Part shown: in pieces, positions 1 to 11,119 of the stretch
Numbering within the stretch: the first letter of the stretch is position 1
How the letters are laid out: every line of letters starts with the position of its first letter
Assembly: GCA_964035015.1 (NCBI GenBank)
Contig: OZ036004.1
Coordinates: 15,937,030-16,001,029, forward strand
DNA length: 64,000 nucleotides
DNA from: Corallium rubrum
Lineage: Eukaryota; Cnidaria; Anthozoa; Scleralcyonacea; Coralliidae
Reading direction: 5' to 3'
The notes under the pieces: generated by a model
Databases searched by the model: none
What the model saw: the letters and a program-made list of their open reading frames with translations, nothing else
What the model was told of the DNA's origin: nothing
Program-made: the position numbers and the translations under genes

Positions 1-2
1 GT

Positions 3-1649
3 CCCGGATGGCTTCAGAATGCAGACCAGTGGCCACCAAATATTGTAACCAAGTCATCTGACGAGAGTAGAGTCGAAGCTAAACCTGTGCAAGATATGGT
101 AAATATCGCTGTAAATCAACCAAACGAGATTGACAAGCTGCTGGAGAAGTTCAACTTGCAAAAGGCTATTCGAATATGTTCGTGGATTTGCAGATTCGTG
201 AACAATGCACTACCAAGCCGAGGGTCCGAGTGCATCACAGGACCGTTGACCACGAAAGAAACGGATCGTCAAAGAGCATTCTGGATCCGGCGGGCCCAAG
301 AAAGTCGTGGAGTCGAAGATGATTATGTACAACTGAATCTACAGCCGAATGAAGCTGGCATTCTGGAATGCCATGGCCGTATACAAGGCGAGAAACCAAT
401 ATACGTCCCTGACGGTCATATCCTAGCTCAGAAAATCGTGGAAGAAGCCCATGCGCTTACCTTACATGGTGGTATTGGTATGACAATGACTCAAGTGCGC
501 AAGAAATATTGGATACCCCGATTGAGGCGACTGGTCAGAAAGGTTAGGAAGAGTTGCGATGGATGCAAGAGATTCACAGTATCAGCATATGCAACACCAA
601 AGACAGGTGTTTTGCCTACCACGCGCACCCAAGGGATCAATCCGTACCAGGTGATTGGAGTAGATTATGCTGGGCCTATACGGTACAACAAAGGAAAGGG
701 TCGAGAGGGGAAGTCGTATGTGTTACTATATGCTTGCAGTCTAACAAGAGGCATTTATATAGACCTTTTGCCCAGTTTGGAACTTAAAGAGTTCATTATG
801 AGCCTGAAGCGATTCATTGCACGTCGAGGCCGACCGGAGAGAGTTTATTCAGATAATGGAGGAACGTTCATCGGCGCGGCGAAATGGATGAGAGCTGTAT
901 CGAAAGATGAGAAGATTCAGAACTTCTTATCTGTACACCAGATAACCTGGCAGTTCAACCTGAGCCGCGCCCCTTGGTGGGGCGGCCAATTTGAACGAAT
1001 GATTGGTCTAGTTAAATCTGCCTTGAATAAGACCATTGGAAATGGGTTTCTAAATTGGAAGGAGCTCGAAGAAGTGCTTTTGGACGTAGAGATCGCGTTG
1101 AACAACCGACCTTTGGGATATGTGGAGGACGATGTTCAACTCCCTATTCTAACACCGAACAGTATGCTATTCCTGAACAGCAACATCATGCCAGAACTCC
1201 AACCTCATCGAATCGAAGACAACGATCTAAGAAGAAGGGCGAAGCACCTATTAAAATGCAAGGAAGCTATGTGGAAACGCTGGAGCCAAGAATACTTACG
1301 CAGTTTGAGAGAAAAGCATCGAAACCTAGCTGGATCGAAAGGAACAGTTCCTGCCGTTGGAGATGTGGTAGTCCTTAGAACCGACGAAAAGAATCGTGGG
1401 AAATGGCCACTCGGGGTCATTGAAGAGCTGATTGCGGGAAAGGATGGTGTAGTCAGGGGAGCGAAAGTCCGTACTGGCAAGTCACAGCTGGAACGAGCAG
1501 TTCAGCACTTGTTTCCATTGGAACTATCGTGTGATCGCAAGAAGAAACCAATCCAGCTTAATCCGGAAGCAGAAATCTTTCGACCAAAGAGACAGGCAGC
1601 AATTGCTGCAAGTCAGAGAATTCGGGAGATTGTAGAAGACGAGGACTGA
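3..1649 (+). CDS. BEL/Pao retrotransposon Pol, C-terminal integrase part (truncated by window edge)
   Basis: The reading frame is open from the left edge, and the first in-frame ATG at 87 is internal, so this is the 3' part of a longer Pol. A WPPNIV stretch precedes a conserved linker, then an H2C2 integrase zinc-binding region (HGGIGMTMTQVRKKYWIPRL, with C-x2-C in SCDGCKRF). The integrase core follows with D193 (VDYAGP), D256 (YSDNGG) and E303 (WWGGQFER), numbered from the ATG at 87. The C-terminus has the basic WSQEYLRSLREK and GDVVVL segment typical of BEL/Pao. Integrase inserts the cDNA copy into the genome. There is no internal stop, so this copy is less decayed than the one at 30.4-35.3 kb, which has the same domain order and D-D-E spacing. 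RT, RNase H and Gag lie outside the window. Confidence 0.93.
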   Translation, partial: PGWLQNADQWPPNIVTKSSDESRVEAKPVQDMVNIAVNQPNEIDKLLEKFNLQKAIRICSWICRFVNNALPSRGSECITGPLTTKETDRQRAFWIRRAQESRGVEDDYVQLNLQPNEAGILECHGRIQGEKPIYVPDGHILAQKIVEEAHALTLHGGIGMTMTQVRKKYWIPRLRRLVRKVRKSCDGCKRFTVSAYATPKTGVLPTTRTQGINPYQVIGVDYAGPIRYNKGKGREGKSYVLLYACSLTRGIYIDLLPSLELKEFIMSLKRFIARRGRPERVYSDNGGTFIGAAKWMRAVSKDEKIQNFLSVHQITWQFNLSRAPWWGGQFERMIGLVKSALNKTIGNGFLNWKELEEVLLDVEIALNNRPLGYVEDDVQLPILTPNSMLFLNSNIMPELQPHRIEDNDLRRRAKHLLKCKEAMWKRWSQEYLRSLREKHRNLAGSKGTVPAVGDVVVLRTDEKNRGKWPLGVIEELIAGKDGVVRGAKVRTGKSQLERAVQHLFPLELSCDRKKKPIQLNPEAEIFRPKRQAAIAASQRIREIVEDED

Positions 1650-1784
1650 GACAGTTTATGTTGAACAACCATATAGGCTATATAGCTGAACGTTCAAAAC
1701 ATTTTAGTTGAGATTAGTTAAGTAACAAGCCAATCTCCAGAAGTAGGACAAATGCATCTTCTCCGAAGTTGTATTGGGGGAGGG

Positions 1785-2008
1785 TGTTGGAGATTGGCAG
1801 AGACTGTAATATATTTAAACGGAAGTTACGTAATAGAACACGATCTGACGTAACGAGCTGCTGGGGGTAACCTTGAGACGAGTTGATCAAAACGGTGTTG
1901 TGAGAGAGTGTGTGCGGGCTAACGTGATAAACAATAGTGAAGTGAAATAAATGTACAAAATATTCAAGTGAAGTGTCGTATTGAAACAAGGGGAGGCTAT
2001 TTACGACA
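1785..2008 (+). repeat. 3' LTR of the first BEL/Pao element
   Basis: A polypurine tract (GGGGGAGGG, 1776-1784) directly precedes TGTTGG, the same arrangement as at the second BEL element's 3' LTR. A match to AATAAA lies near 1945. The right end is set at CGACA (TG...CA rule), but the 5' LTR is outside the window, so this boundary is not confirmed. Confidence 0.6.
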
Positions 2009-2160
2009 TAGAACGTTAAATTATGTACAAGATATGTGAATTTGAAAAAATCGTATAGAATAGAACCCTGAAAATCGTAGTATTTTAATCCAAAACTTTG
2101 TTGCTTCGGAGGACTTCGTGATATGGCGGACGAATATTGTTACACCACAGCACACACTCA

Positions 2161-2516
2161 CAGGACGAAAAAACGAATTTGCCTAAATTTGCTACGTAGC
2201 AAATTCGTACGCAAAGCTTAAAATACCGAATTTGCAACGTAGTAAATTCGTACGCAACGTTGCAAATACCGTATTTGCGAAATTTGCCCAAATTTGCTAC
2301 GGCGCAAATTTATAACTTTGCTTCAAATTTGCTCCGAAGCAAACCTGCAAATACCGCAATTGCGGCATACACAACGGTGCAAATTATATGCACATTTAGT
2401 TTATGACATTTGCACAAAATTTGCTACGTAGCAAATTTTCGCAAATTTAGTTTATAACATTTGCACAAAATTTGCTACGTAGCAAATTTTGTTCAAATCC
2501 ATTTTTTCGTCCTTAC
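2161..2516. mobile_element. Foldback/MITE-like element built of GCTACGTAGC palindromes
   Basis: The ends are inverted copies of GGACGAAAAAA (2163) and TTTTTTCGTCC (to 2512). The interior repeats AAATTTGCTACGTAGCAAATT, with the decamer GCTACGTAGC at 2191, 2424 and 2474. The last two copies are exactly 50 bp apart inside a tandem unit. No coding capacity is seen. Confidence 0.6.
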
Positions 2517-2545
2517 AGGTCAGTGGTTACCCAAAAAAGCTAACC

Positions 2546-2548
<3 letters not shown>

Positions 2549-2605
<57 letters not shown>
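2549..2605. repeat. (AC)n microsatellite
   Basis: About 28 uninterrupted AC dinucleotides. The His-Thr reading frame across it is an artefact of the repeat. Confidence 0.95.
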
Positions 2606-2606
<1 letters not shown>

Positions 2607-5048
2607 CACGATAGCAATATATCTGCTGCGCAGATACAAAAACACATCCGAGAGGAGAAAGACTTGATCAGAATAAGTTAACTGCGCACTTGACTTGAGC
2701 CTGCGCTTTCTGATTAGAGAGGCCTGCGGAGTAGGCTAAGAGACCCTGGGTACGAGGTTGGCCAAGAGCGTGACACAGAAGGGGGGAAAAACCCGAGCTG
2801 AAACCTAGACTCGTCTACCTTGCGGTTACACTCGGGCTACTGAGTGATTGCGGCAACCTGCTGAACCTTGGCATGCCATAGCCCATTCACGGAAACAGTG
2901 CACACAAACATTGGTTTAATAAATGTACATAAATTTCAGATGCAAGAAGTTATGCAATGTAGAACACTAAAATTTAAAATTACGACAATAGACCTTAAAT
3001 AAAATTCTTTAATGTGCTTATCAAATAGCCCTTATCACCTTTAAAGTAAAAATTCTTTTGAATTTCTCACATGAAAACGAGTTCATAAGGACAGGGTGCA
3101 TAAAGAGTTGGCTGATGCATGACGCATGTAAACAAGTCTGTTTTCCCGAATAACAACGGCGATCTAAATACATTCAGTAACAAAACATACAGTGCTGAAT
3201 TCGGGACATTCAAGCGATCATTTCGATATAAAATTTGTTTATATGGAGCAAACAGAAAATATTTAAACATGTTTTGAAACACACGTTTCCAAATCACTGT
3301 CAAATGTAATACGACACCTACATGAAATCTAGACACAAACAGTTCAACATGTTCATATTTTTGCATTATTCAGTGATTATTACTTGTGTTTTGTAGTTGT
3401 TACTAGTGTTACTCAGTAAATAGTATATACGTTTTTTGATGTACTGTGGCGTTTGTTTCTTGTACCTCTTCAGGTCAACTTCCTTTTGTATTTATGAATG
3501 CACTGATGTAAACACAGCATGCGTATTCCCGTGTCATTCGCAACTCGATCGTCATTCTGTCTTCATGAACTAACCTTCGTGTTTGTTAATATCGATAGTT
3601 TGCATATTTGGAAGCCTTAAATAAACGTTTCACTGTGATTCAATGACACAACAACTCCAGTTTCGAAATCGCTTCCAACGAGGCATCTTTCTTATGCTTT
3701 TAATACGCTGTTGATGTTCCATGGCAATCCGTGCTCGATGCTCGATTTTGCGAGTTCTTTCTTTTAAACCAGTTTCGCCTTTGGCCAATGCCCCCCCCCC
3801 CCCCCCCCCGCCCAAAAAAAAAGCCAAAACCTAGACTCGGCCTTGAAGACGCTTTCCTGGGTTAACTAAGACTTTAACAATCTTTTTATTAACGATGGGC
3901 TTACAAAATAAATAATAGACTGATTAGTGTAAAACTGAAGTAAAGCTAACGTAAGTCTGCCCTTATTTAATTGATAATTGCGAATTTCGGCCTGAAATCA
4001 TCCCGGCTTACCGGGCTAGCCCGCTCCATGTAATCGTCCCTAAATGCAAACTTCAGACATGCATTCATATATAATTAATGGTTTTGAGTCAATTCCAAAT
4101 GTGATCACCCCACCCCCTTGTGAACCTCCAGGAATTTTACATTTTTGAAAAAGTCTAGTCAAATTCCCCACTATGCAGGTGGAAAACATGGTGAAATGCC
4201 CCACTGCCTGGGCACTCAGGGACTCTTGGAGAGTGTCATTGAGAGAACTTGTCAGTACTGGTAAATTTGTCAGTTTAAAATTGTCTGGTGATTTCATTAA
4301 AAAAAGCAACAAATAGTTTTAATACTACTAGCATGAATAATTCCAACTTTAGTACCTCTATTTAACAACTATTTTATGCATTTTGTAACTGCATTGATTA
4401 AGGCAATGTCGCATATCCTAAACTATTTTAAAGAAACCCGCAGGAAAATGACAGCACTGCAATTTGAATGCGTTTCAACAGTTTTTCTTGTCTGCCAGTC
4501 AATATTCAGTTAATGAGCAGATAAAACGCAGTTAAACTTTAGGAGTGTGAGTCGAATATACCACGCGGGAGACGGCATATTTTATCCGTATATTGTTACA
4601 GTGTCATCGGTTGTTATTTTGCAAGTATAATATAGAATTTATATTCTTTAACGTATCACACACAATCTTATATTTTTTGAGTAAACTGAAACTTTCCCCA
4701 GGCAATCTGGTTGGAACGCAATTTCGGGTAGAATAAAGTGGCGACATTTTTCCGAACAGATCAACAATTAGAAGATAAGACTGATAACATGCAGTTACTT
4801 GTTATAGAGTAAAGGGGACAGTGTTTCTTTCACAAACAAGTGCAAGCTATAGTCGTCGTCATACTCTTTTACAATATAGACTCGAAATAGACTCGAAGTC
4901 AGGAACTGGCCAGGGAACTGGCGAAATGGACCTGTAAATTAACCTGTCAAAGTAAACGCAATTAGAGCCGAAGGTGTTGGCAAAATGGCAGTGAGTTGAC
5001 CATTGGTTTCCTTTATTTATATCACGCCTAAGCTAAACGATGCTGCTA
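2606..5048. other. Non-coding stretch with dispersed repeat fragments
   Basis: No convincing gene. It contains ACCCTGGGTACGAGGTTG near 2745 (again near 38668), two copies of AAACCTAGACTCG (2804 and 3828) with a nearby CTCGGGCTACT, and a run of 19 C followed by GCCC and nine A (3791-3822). A weak AAAATTGTCTGGTG near 4275 resembles the core of the miniature elements described elsewhere, but without clear inverted ends. Confidence 0.5.
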
Positions 5049-5092
5049 TGTGTGGCCAGGGGCGAAACTTAAGGGGTGTGTGGGGGTGTGTG

Positions 5093-5123
<31 letters not shown>

Positions 5124-5384
5124 ATACAAAAAAAATACTACAAATCCCGAGTTGCAGAGCAATCGGAGTAGAAACCCCGATTGGCAGGGCAATCAGAGTA
5201 AAATTTAGAAAATGGGCAAAAAAGTTATGATTACATTTACGTCTAGAAAAAATAATGCATGACGATTATACTTTTATCAGTTTAATTAGTAATATTAAGT
5301 GACCTTAGTCTGTGCACGCAGCGGTTGTCCAGCTGTGCATGCGTACTAGTATATTAGGAAACGCGTGGGCTGTAGGTATAGTGT

Positions 5385-6054
5385 TTGAGATTAATTTGCA
5401 GATTCATGGAGACGGCTGAATGCTTATTACCCAGTGAACTCTATATGTTATTACCTGCTTGCAAAGTTGAACCTGAAGTACTCCTGTCTGAGCTGCTAGA
5501 CATTTTTATTACCATAGTCTCATCGAAACAACCCAGCTCCGTGCAGGAGGCTGCCAAGTACGTCCATCAAAATAAAAGGACATTTCCAACCGTATGCAAA
5601 GCCTATCAGCTTTTGCTTCAGTACTGCACCAGTTTCCGTCGCAAAGGATGAGCGAACTACAAGGTGCTGTTACACGATGCGACTTTTCTTGCAACTTGCA
5701 ACAAATCACTGAATGTTGTAAGTTGCATAAAAAATCGCACCTGCGATTTTGTCATTTTTGCCCTGTTGGAAGTTGCAAGAAAAGTTGGATGGGTTCTACT
5801 TTTTGCTGCAACTTACAACAAAAATCGCAAGTTGCTGAACGTGTAACACCCTTCCTGCAACTTGCGATTTTTTTCCATATGTAAATTTGTTGCAAGTTGC
5901 AAGAAAAATCGCATCGTGTAACGGCACCTTCAGTAAGCTCAAAATCGTTAAGAATTAACTGCCTAAGATCAACAATGAAAGACAAACGTTTGAACGACTT
6001 GATAGTTCTTGTGAAAAGGATCCCACCGACAGCATCGATTAAAAGTTGTTCTGA
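5385..6054 (+). pseudogene. Decayed hAT transposase C-terminus (dimerisation region)
   Basis: The open frame from 5385 encodes 88 residues (LLDIFITIVSSKQPSSVQEA and onward). After one frame change, 5629-5658 reads PVSVAKDERT, and 5929-5943 reads FSKLK, split from it by a 270-bp insertion. MKDKRLNDLIVL is recognisable at about 5974-6010. PVSxAxxERxFSxLK followed by RLNDLxxL is the diagnostic signature of the hAT dimerisation domain. There is an in-frame stop after IVKN. Position and strand agree with the surrounding hAT termini, so this is the remnant of the element's own transposase. It is not functional. Confidence 0.8.
5659..5928. mobile_element. Nested foldback/MITE element inside the hAT transposase remnant
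   Basis: The ends match as inverted repeats over about 45 bp (AAGGTGCTGTTACACGATGC at the left; the reverse complement of CGATGCGA...GCACCTT at the right). The interior carries several inverted copies of TTGCAACTTGCAA and CGATTTTT. It separates the codons for ERT and FSK of the hAT signature, so the empty site can be inferred. Confidence 0.75.
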
Positions 6055-6287
6055 ATACTTGGTCGAAAATTAAAATGCGCAAATTTCCAATAAAGCCGGC
6101 GATTAAATAAGTACTGCCGCAATATGCTTTTCTGTATTATAGCTACGTAAATTCAATTCAACAATTTTTTTCATGATCTTGTTAATTAATACTTATTTTG
6201 AACTCTTTGTATTGCCAATTGCCATCATACACCAGACAGTAGGAACTTAGTCCAAATGCATGTAGATTGAGGCAGGCTTCCATATAT

Positions 6288-6572
6288 GGGAAGCATGGTT
6301 GGCGTGTGCTGTTAGGGCGCTGCCTCTCACCAATAATTAAGCCCGATTGGACTAGGTTAGAATTTGGATGGGTGACCGTCTGGGAATAACCCTGTTCTCA
6401 AGCTTGAAACTTATGTGAGTCTCCTGTGCTTCGAGGGTTTTTCGCCGGGCTCTCCGGTTTTCCTCCCTCCACAAAACCAACACCTAGATCTTAAGTGTAA
6501 TCTGTGGTCCGGTATGTGTCGTATGGTGGCTGCCTGAAGTGCCTTTGATATGCCTTCGACTCGGCCATGTTA
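6288..6572 (+). mobile_element. SINE with a 5S-rRNA-derived segment, copy 1
   Basis: The head GGGAAGCATGG..GGC.TGTGCTGTTAGGGC is shared with the copy at 62022. The 5S-like part (6342-6400) reads TTGGATGGGTGACCGTCTGG and GGGAATAACC, corresponding to the 3' half of 5S rRNA with its pol III internal control region. The body CTGTGCTTCGAGGGTTTTTC is common to all copies. This fits a SINE3-type 5S-derived element; the end is approximate. Confidence 0.75.
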
Positions 6573-6739
6573 AAATTTCAATGTGTAAATTGCTTATGAA
6601 AAGCCCCTTGTATGTACAGTATACATTTCGGTAAATTTTACATACGGAGCTGCAGGGCACCATAGATTTTAGCAGGGCAATACTACCCTACACCCCCCCC
6701 CCCCAACGGAAAAGGGCTAGTTTCGCCCCTGTGTGTGGC

Positions 6740-7343
6740 AACTCAACGCAAGTTCATTTAACTGGAGGAAGACGAGGAAAACAGTCCGAAACAAATGTGG
6801 CTCAGCAGTCCGAAGGGCAAGAAAGCAACTTCAGTTCACCGCTTGCAACACTGAGCCAAAAGAAGAACAGTGATTGTTTACATCGAGACTGCACTTGAAT
6901 AACATTAAAGACGTCATACGAGGAACGCTTTAGTTAATTTAAGTTCTTAAACAAACTTATTCGGTTATTCCTAGTTGTATACTTATTTTATATAGTTGAT
7001 AAAAAATAAAAATAGTTATTTTATTAACCTATACATCTCTTTATATATATGATGACCACGAATGAAGTAAGCGCCTGCAAAAGGCCAGCAGGAATTAAGC
7101 TACATATGTTCTTTAGCTCCATAGCTCCAGGGCTTGTAGATCCGCGTGATAAGTGCATGGCTGCATCTCTGATTAAATAAAATTGTATCGCTGCCTTTTG
7201 ACTACCTTTTGTCTGCAGCATCTTATTGACTGCTATAGCTGCTGTTTGACTGTAAATTCTGAATATGAAGCAGTCAAAAATGAATCGTTCTGCAGACATG
7301 CATTGCGCAGCGCTGCCATTTTCCTGCGGGAAAGGTGCCCCAA
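6740..7343. other. Non-coding gap
   Basis: AT-rich sequence between the hAT element and the (AAAAC)n array. No gene, RNA or repeat that I recognise. Confidence 0.4.
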
Positions 7344-8031
7344 CAAAACAAAACAAAACAAAACAAAACAAAACAAAACAAAACAAAACAAAACAAAACA
7401 AAACAAAACAAAACAAAACAAAACAAAACAAAACAAAACAAAACAAAACAAAACAAAACAAAACAAAACAAAACAAAACAAAACAAAACAAAACAAAACA
7501 AAACAAAACAAAACAAAACAAAACAAAACAAAACAAAACAAAACAAAACAAAACAAAACAAAACAAAACAAAACAAAACAAAACAAAACAAAACAAAACA
7601 AAACAAAACAAAACAAAACAAAACAAAACAAAACAAAACAAAACAAAACAAAACAAAACAAAACAAAACAAAACAAAACAAAACAAAACAAAACAAAACA
7701 AAACAAAACAAAACAAAACAAAACAAAACAAAACAAAACAAAACAAAACAAAACAAAACAAAACAAAACAAAACAAAACAAAACAAAACAAAACAAAACA
7801 AAACAAAACAAAACAAAACAAAACAAAACAAAACAAAACAAAACAAAACAAAACAAAACAAAACAAAACAAAACAAAACAAAACAAAACAAAACAAAACA
7901 AAACAAAACAAAACAAAACAAAACAAAACAAAACAAAACAAAACAAAACAAAACAAAACAAAACAAAACAAAACAAAACAAAACAAAACAAAACGCAAAA
8001 CAAAAAAAAACGCAAAACAAAACAAAACACA
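7344..8031. repeat. (AAAAC)n pentanucleotide array, about 130 perfect copies
   Basis: Perfect CAAAA repeats run from 7344 to 7994 (about 651 bp), followed by a short imperfect A-rich tail to 8031. Neither strand can form a stop codon in the repeat, so long reading frames exist in every frame; all are artefacts. Confidence 0.97.
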
Positions 8032-8860
8032 TTGCATTTACTGTATATAGTAATACATGTATTACCGTACTTGTTTTTCAAGCAGCTTTCACCTTTTTGT
8101 TGAGTAATTTGATAGCTTGGCTATATATTTTATAATCACACATATCTAAGCAATCTTCTTAAATGCTAAACTTTACTGAATTGAATGTCTTTCTTTGCAT
8201 TTCACACTAACTTTGAACAATGCCATATAGTAATCTAATTTACTAGTGTCTAGTTCCAAAAACACAGATTTGTTTTGTATACTTTTCACATTCCAGTGAT
8301 TTCATGTGTGGTCTTAAGAGAATTTCGTGACACGAGTTAGGTCTGTTAGCCAACATCAAGTATAACGACAAATCCTACCAGGGTTTGTTTTGTTCATTGC
8401 GACTATTTGTTATTCGAAATTCGTCTTTAATAATTCTTTTAATTTAGACTTTGCTGTGAAGTTTGTTTGTGTGACTGAGACCCAGATATAATTAAACAAA
8501 GAGAAGAGCTGTAAATGAGGCGTCTAAATTTGAAGATATATATGTTTATTGAATAAAGCAATATTTTCATTATTTCACAATCCGTATGTTTTGAACAGTG
8601 CTTCCACAAAGTCGTTGGTGAAATTTCCTTTTACGATCCTTGAATTTCCCTTTCTTGGAGTAAATTTCCTTGCAAAAATCGCCAAATTTCCTTGTAATTT
8701 TCCTTGCAAATATCCTTAAAAATAACCGAATTTCCTGTACTCTATAGTATACTTTATAGTGCGACCGGGAAGCACACGGCTTAAATAGGACTGGGTACTA
8801 GTTAGGCACCGCGCCGTCGCGCGGCCAGAGGAATTTGGCCGGATACTTCCGGTTACTTAA
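8032..8860. other. Non-coding gap with a TTTCCTTG-rich patch
   Basis: No gene seen. 8618-8740 repeats AAATTTCCTTG-like words irregularly (about seven times), a degenerate low-copy tandem patch. Confidence 0.4.
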
Positions 8861-9141
8861 GCCGGGCGCACACGCTACGATTTTAGTCGGCCGATTTTTA
8901 TCGGCCGGTTAACCGATAAAAATCGGTGTTTACCACACAAGTGTGTCATTTTCATACAAAAGCTCACATCTTTAGCAACTGCGGCCACCATTTTTACGAT
9001 CATCAAACCAAATAACTTCAGGAAGAAGTGATCACGCCATGATGCGATATTTTGCCCGATTAAAGTCGGGTAATATCAAACCAGTATTGTCCGATAAAAA
9101 TCGGCCGATAAAAATTGCTCAATAATACGTACACCGCGGCC
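8861..9141. mobile_element. MITE-like inverted-repeat element
   Basis: The left end GCCGGGCGCACACGCTACGA and the right end reading GGCCGCGGTGTACGTA in reverse complement are imperfect inverted repeats. Both run into the same TCGGCCGATTTTTATCGG palindrome, which recurs at both ends. No coding capacity. Confidence 0.55.
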
Positions 9142-9172
9142 ATACCTATTTATCCTGATAGTGTAATAAAAG

Positions 9173-9290
9173 TAGCGTGCTGCGTAGGCAGTGACAACAA
9201 TCGAAATATCCAAATATAGTAAGGTTAGATATACTGCCGAAACAGAGAACGTAGGAATCTAACGTTTCGAGCGAAGGCCCTTCGTCAGAG
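9173..9290 (-). repeat. Dispersed retroelement-end repeat with a hammerhead-like motif
   Basis: GTGCTGCGTAGGCAGTG and TACTGCCGAAAC...AGAGAACGTAGG are shared with 46725-46815. On the minus strand 9287-9259 reads CTGACGAAGGGCC then TTCGCTCGAAACGTTAG. CTGANGA plus CGAAAC are the two conserved boxes of hammerhead ribozymes, known from ends of Penelope-like elements. Stem II needs a bulged A, so activity is uncertain. Confidence 0.45.
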
Positions 9291-9782
9291 AGAAACGTAA
9301 AGAGTGTAAACAAACAGCAAGCTTATATACGGAAGATAATCATGTGACCAAAAATAAGCCAATCAGATAAAAATGACAATAACAAACTGATAATGAGATG
9401 CGAAAAATTAGCCAATCAAATTAAAATAACAATAACAAATCGATAATGAGATGCGAAAGACATTTGCTATTCATACCGTCGATGAGCAAGAAGGAGGGGG
9501 TGTAAAAAGAATGAGCGAGAGTAAAAATAAATAAATATATAAAGTGAAAACGCCGTTTGTGTCCGTCCTTGCTAAACAGAAACAATGTCTTCAGAGGTGT
9601 TAAATAAAAGAAAAACGTTCGCTGAGTCCGTGAGGACGGTTGGTAGGTGTTCACGACTCAGCTGTAACTTTTTTTTGGCGTAATATTTTTTCACCAAATT
9701 TTCCACACATAAAGCCCATACATTCAGAACCATACAGAACCATAGCTGTACTGGTTTAGGAGATATTAACTTTTAAATTCAG

Positions 9783-9828
9783 CGCGGGCACTTTCCGCCC
9801 CCCCCCCCCCCCAGTCTGGATAGGGTTA
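9783..9828. repeat. Solo terminus of a TTAA-flanked element
   Basis: GCGCGGGCACTTTCCGCC, a run of C, then CAGTCTGGATAGGGTTAA. The reverse complement TTAACCCTATCCAGACTGG matches the end of the element at 15929. The partner end was not found here. Confidence 0.5.
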
Positions 9829-10569
9829 AAGAAAAAATAGTGATAATCTTCCGATACACGAATTGCTGTTTTTGCTCGAATTTTCTTCAAAACTCGCTCG
9901 TGCCAGTCTGCTTCCGCATCACACGTCGATCAGCGCACGATCGGAAATGGCGGCTGTCGAGGCTCGCGAAATATGGGCCGACCCGTATTAGCTACGCATG
10001 CGTAGAACGAATATCTTGCGTGTAAACGTCATCAATAATGTACACGGCCGACAACTCACTTGAGCCAGCACGCACGTGGACAGCGAACTGCCCCATGAAA
10101 GTGGCTGATTTTCTATGCGATTTCCGATCGTGAATTGACTGGCGTTGCGCCGCCCAGTATATAAGCACCCTGCATGAAATCTGCTGCCCTAAGCCCAAAG
10201 AGTTGCAAATGACAAGACTAAAATGTCTATTTCACAATAGTTTATAGTTTTACGCGATCTTTTGAATAGTCTTTATTCGATTACGTTATGGAACTTATCT
10301 ATGGGTACGTGCCTCCTGCGCTTCGACAAACACGATCACAACCTTCGAAGACGAAGTTGGGTTGTACTCTTGGCCGCGTGTTGCGTTTCTTTAAGGGCGA
10401 GTGACTTTTTGTTGAGGATCGTTGGGAAAGCGTCTTTATCAGAGGCTTTGTATTCGTTGTTGAAGTGATCGTTTCAATTTTGAAAGGGTGTCTTGTTCCG
10501 TGTCAGCTTTGTTCCCCATGTTGTCATTTTCATCCAGTTCGTCTGCTTCGCCATCGTTGTCGTTTAATT
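9829..10569. other. Non-coding gap
   Basis: No supported gene. Short frames here have no family resemblance. Confidence 0.35.
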
Positions 10570-10586
10570 CGTCGTCGTCGTCGTCG

Positions 10587-10623
<37 letters not shown>

Positions 10624-10675
10624 TATCATCATCATCATCATCATCATCACCATCATCATCGTCGTCGTCGTCGTT
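10570..10675. repeat. Compound trinucleotide repeat (TCG)n(TCA)n(TCG)n
   Basis: TCG repeats grade into TCA repeats and back to TCG, with one ATT and one ACC interruption. Poly-Ser, poly-His and poly-Asp frames are repeat artefacts. Confidence 0.93.
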
Positions 10676-10995
10676 GTCTTTAGAAAGTAGGTACATGTTG
10701 AAATTAGTTCCAAGGTCTTCGATTCGATAGAGGACAACAGTTCATTCGTGTTACTTCTGGAATAATTTTGTTGTCATCAAAAGAACAGTTGTTGTCATCA
10801 CTGTTTATTTAGCCTTCAGGCTTTAACATTATTGTATATTTTCACTATGAACAAATACCTGTAATTTTCTATATTTTTTTTTGTAAAACGTTTCTTGTAG
10901 TTATCTATCACGAGCAAATAAATTTGAATTGAATTGAATGTGGTTCATTCCCCATGAAAGAGTATGCTGTTGGAAATCAGCGCTGATCCACGGTT

Positions 10996-11055
10996 GAGTC
11001 GTCCCTGGCGTATGCAATCGATAAAATCGACAGAAATCGACATCAATCAATAACA

Positions 11056-11119
<64 letters not shown>

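Larger units (their letters stand above)
5057..6731 (+). mobile_element. Non-autonomous hAT-type transposon with intact 8-bp target duplication
   Basis: The terminal inverted repeat CAGGGGCGAAACT (5057-5069) has its exact reverse complement at 6719-6731. Both ends are flanked by the perfect 8-bp direct repeat TGTGTGGC (5049-5056 and 6732-6739). CAGGG-type termini with 8-bp target duplications are the hallmark of hAT elements. Inside are the decayed 3' part of a transposase (5385-6054), a nested foldback element (5659-5928), a 5S-derived SINE (6288-6572) and C-runs near both ends. Confidence 0.88.

Noticed and set aside
3067-3366. 99-aa minus-strand frame
   Set aside because: No motif and AT-rich chance composition.
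7024-8135. Several 250-340 residue frames of repeated NKTKQ or CFVLF
   Set aside because: Pure translation of the (AAAAC)n array, which cannot contain stops in any frame.
10439-10730. Poly-Asp, poly-His and poly-Ser frames
   Set aside because: Trinucleotide microsatellite read in different frames; no flanking domain.
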